From Planctomycetota bacterium (GTDB taxonomy: Bacteria; Planctomycetota; Phycisphaerae; Phycisphaerales; SM1A02), in contig QWPU01000146.1 in NCBI GenBank assembly GCA_003671065.1, positions 1-7,703 on the forward strand: a stretch of 7,703 nt of DNA. The letters run 5' to 3'. Position numbers and translations under genes: made by a program. Every line of letters starts with the position of its first letter. The stretch's first letter is position 1. Positions 6,479 to 7,703 of the stretch are shown piece by piece. The notes below the pieces were generated by a model, which saw only the letters and a program-made list of their open reading frames with translations, had not been told where the DNA came from and did no database searches.

Positions 6479-7703
6479 CTAACGCCCTTTGCCGCGGCGT
6501 CCGCGCGTACCTGGCATGCCTGCCTTCGATGGCTTCGATGCAACTGATCGCGACTGCGCTTCGTTCATCGGCGTCGCCTTGAGTGCTGCGACTTGATCAC
6601 GCAGCCGCGCAGCCTTCTCGAACTCGAGTTTCTCCGCGGCCTCAAGCATTTCGCCTTGCAACAGCATGACGCGTTCTTCGCGGTTGAACTCAGCATCATC
6701 ATCTTCGTCACTCTCGCCACGCATACCCGCAGCAGATTTTGCGGTGCGATGCGCTTTGAGTTCGAGTTCGATGCCGCGACGAATCGCTTTCGTAATCGTG
6801 GTGGGGATGATCCCGTGCTCGGCGTTGTGCGCGAGTTGTTTGATGCGGCGACGCGTGACTTCATCAATCGCGCGTTGCATGTCGGGCGTGACAACTTCTG
6901 CATAGAGCAGCGCGAGCGAATTCGCGTTGCGTGCCGCACGACCCATCGTTTGAATGAGTGCTGATTGACTGCGCAAAAAGCCTTGTTTGTCGGCATCGAG
7001 AATGCACACGAGCGACACTTCAGGAAGATCGAGTCCTTCGCGCAAGAGATTCACGCCGACGAGCACATCGAAGACGCCTTCGCGCAAATCACGCAAGAGT
7101 TCGAGGCGTTCGAGCGTTTCAATGTCACTGTGCAGATAGCGCGCGCGCAAGCCTTCGCGATCAAGGTAAGCCGTAAGGTCTTCGCATAAACGCTTCGTAA
7201 GCGCAGTGACCAGCGTGCGTTCGCCGCGCGCCGCACGCGCGCGCGCTTCCTTCATGAGATCAGGCACTTGTGTTCGTGCCGAGCGAATTTCGATCGGCGG
7301 ATCTACAAGGCCCGTTGGACGAATGACCTGTTCGACGATGATGCCACCTGCGGCTTCGAGTTCCCACGGCGCAGGAGTTGCAGAGACATAAATCGTCTGC
7401 GGAGTGAGCGCGCAGAACTCTTCAAAGCGAAGCGGACGATTATCAAGCGCGCTAGGAAGACGGAAGCCGTGATCAACGAGCGTCTGCTTGCGTGCACGAT
7501 CGCCGAAGTACATGCCGCGAATCTGCGGGAGCGTGACGTGCGATTCATCGACGACGACGAGCCAATCGTTTTCAGAGTCTTTCGCAGGCGAATTCGGACA
7601 AGCGCGGAAGTAATCGAGCAATGTCCACGCGCGTTCGCCTTCGCTGCGACCGTCGAAGTGGCGCGAGTAGTTTTCGATGCCGCCGCAAAATCCAGTTTCT
7701 TCG
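6479..7703 (-). CDS. uvrB: Excinuclease ABC subunit B (UvrB), C-terminal part, truncated by the window edge
   Basis: The window holds the last 407 residues of UvrB, the helicase-like subunit that verifies damage after UvrA loading and recruits UvrC for incision. Roughly the first 300 residues lie beyond 7703. The visible fragment opens with EETGFCGGIENYSRHFDGR, the conserved UvrB segment near residue 300 of E. coli UvrB. Fragment positions: DESH Walker B/motif II at 52-55; YFGDRARKQTLVDHGFRLPSALDNRPLRFEEF after it; SATP motif III at 107-110; LHSD motif IV at 190-193; VGVNLLREGLDLPEV motif V at 215-229; QTMGRAARN motif VI at 251-259. An acidic linker (GESDEDDDAE) leads to the UVR domain at about 343-375 (EERVMLLQGEMLEAAEKLEFEKAARLRDQV), which binds UvrC. 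A basic tail, ending GTRGRRGKGR, closes the protein. The stop is TAG at 6479-6481, and no convincing terminator follows. An in-frame TTG at 7621 is internal, not a start. Confidence 0.98.
   Translation of the reverse strand, partial: EETGFCGGIENYSRHFDGRSEGERAWTLLDYFRACPNSPAKDSENDWLVVVDESHVTLPQIRGMYFGDRARKQTLVDHGFRLPSALDNRPLRFEEFCALTPQTIYVSATPAPWELEAAGGIIVEQVIRPTGLVDPPIEIRSARTQVPDLMKEARARAARGERTLVTALTKRLCEDLTAYLDREGLRARYLHSDIETLERLELLRDLREGVFDVLVGVNLLREGLDLPEVSLVCILDADKQGFLRSQSALIQTMGRAARNANSLALLYAEVVTPDMQRAIDEVTRRRIKQLAHNAEHGIIPTTITKAIRRGIELELKAHRTAKSAAGMRGESDEDDDAEFNREERVMLLQGEMLEAAEKLEFEKAARLRDQVAALKATPMNEAQSRSVASKPSKAGMPGTRGRRGKGR

Noticed and set aside
7619..7621. TTG as the start codon of the uvrB frame
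   Set aside because: The same frame continues to the window edge and encodes the conserved GIENYSRHFDGR segment upstream of this codon, so it is an internal Leu.

Overview
The window reads as a chromosomal housekeeping segment of a free-living, moderately GC-rich bacterium. It carries no mobile element, CRISPR array, rRNA or tRNA that I could see. Starts lack good Shine-Dalgarno sequences, and the protein style (for example the C-x5-C zinc-finger pair of UvrA and the wordy linker regions) would fit Planctomycetota, possibly Phycisphaerae. That assignment is an impression from sequence style, not a demonstrated one.

Layout. (1) 30-437, minus: a small hotdog-fold acyl-CoA thioesterase of the YciA type. 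(2) 496-2010, plus, divergent from it across 58 bp: a 504-residue protein joining a family 2 (GT-A) glycosyltransferase to a C-terminal Rossmann domain that resembles a degenerate SAM methyltransferase. The C-terminal half is visibly poorer in GC. (3) 2048-2773, plus, 37 bp further on and probably co-transcribed: a winged-helix ArsR-like DNA-binding protein with an unusual Lys/Ala-rich, histone-H1-like tail. (4) 2774-2892: a convergent gap with two hairpins, the second a good intrinsic terminator for the plus-strand genes. (5) 2893-5817, minus: complete uvrA. (6) 5818-6478: about 660 bp without a convincing gene, holding the likely uvrA promoter, a GAAC-N7-GAAC motif that matches the direct-repeat LexA box known from alphaproteobacteria, a 25-bp inverted repeat, and a 10-bp-phased direct repeat. 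(7) 6479-7703, minus: the C-terminal 407 residues of uvrB, running off the right edge.

Functionally, uvrB and uvrA lie in the same orientation and encode the damage-recognition and damage-verification subunits of bacterial nucleotide excision repair. Because a long non-coding gap separates them, uvrA probably has its own promoter, and the motif there suggests SOS control. The glycosyltransferase, regulator and thioesterase have no obvious functional tie to the repair genes. I see no clear multi-gene novel system here; the points most worth checking are the putative SOS operator of uvrA, the glycosyltransferase-methyltransferase fusion and the tailed regulator.
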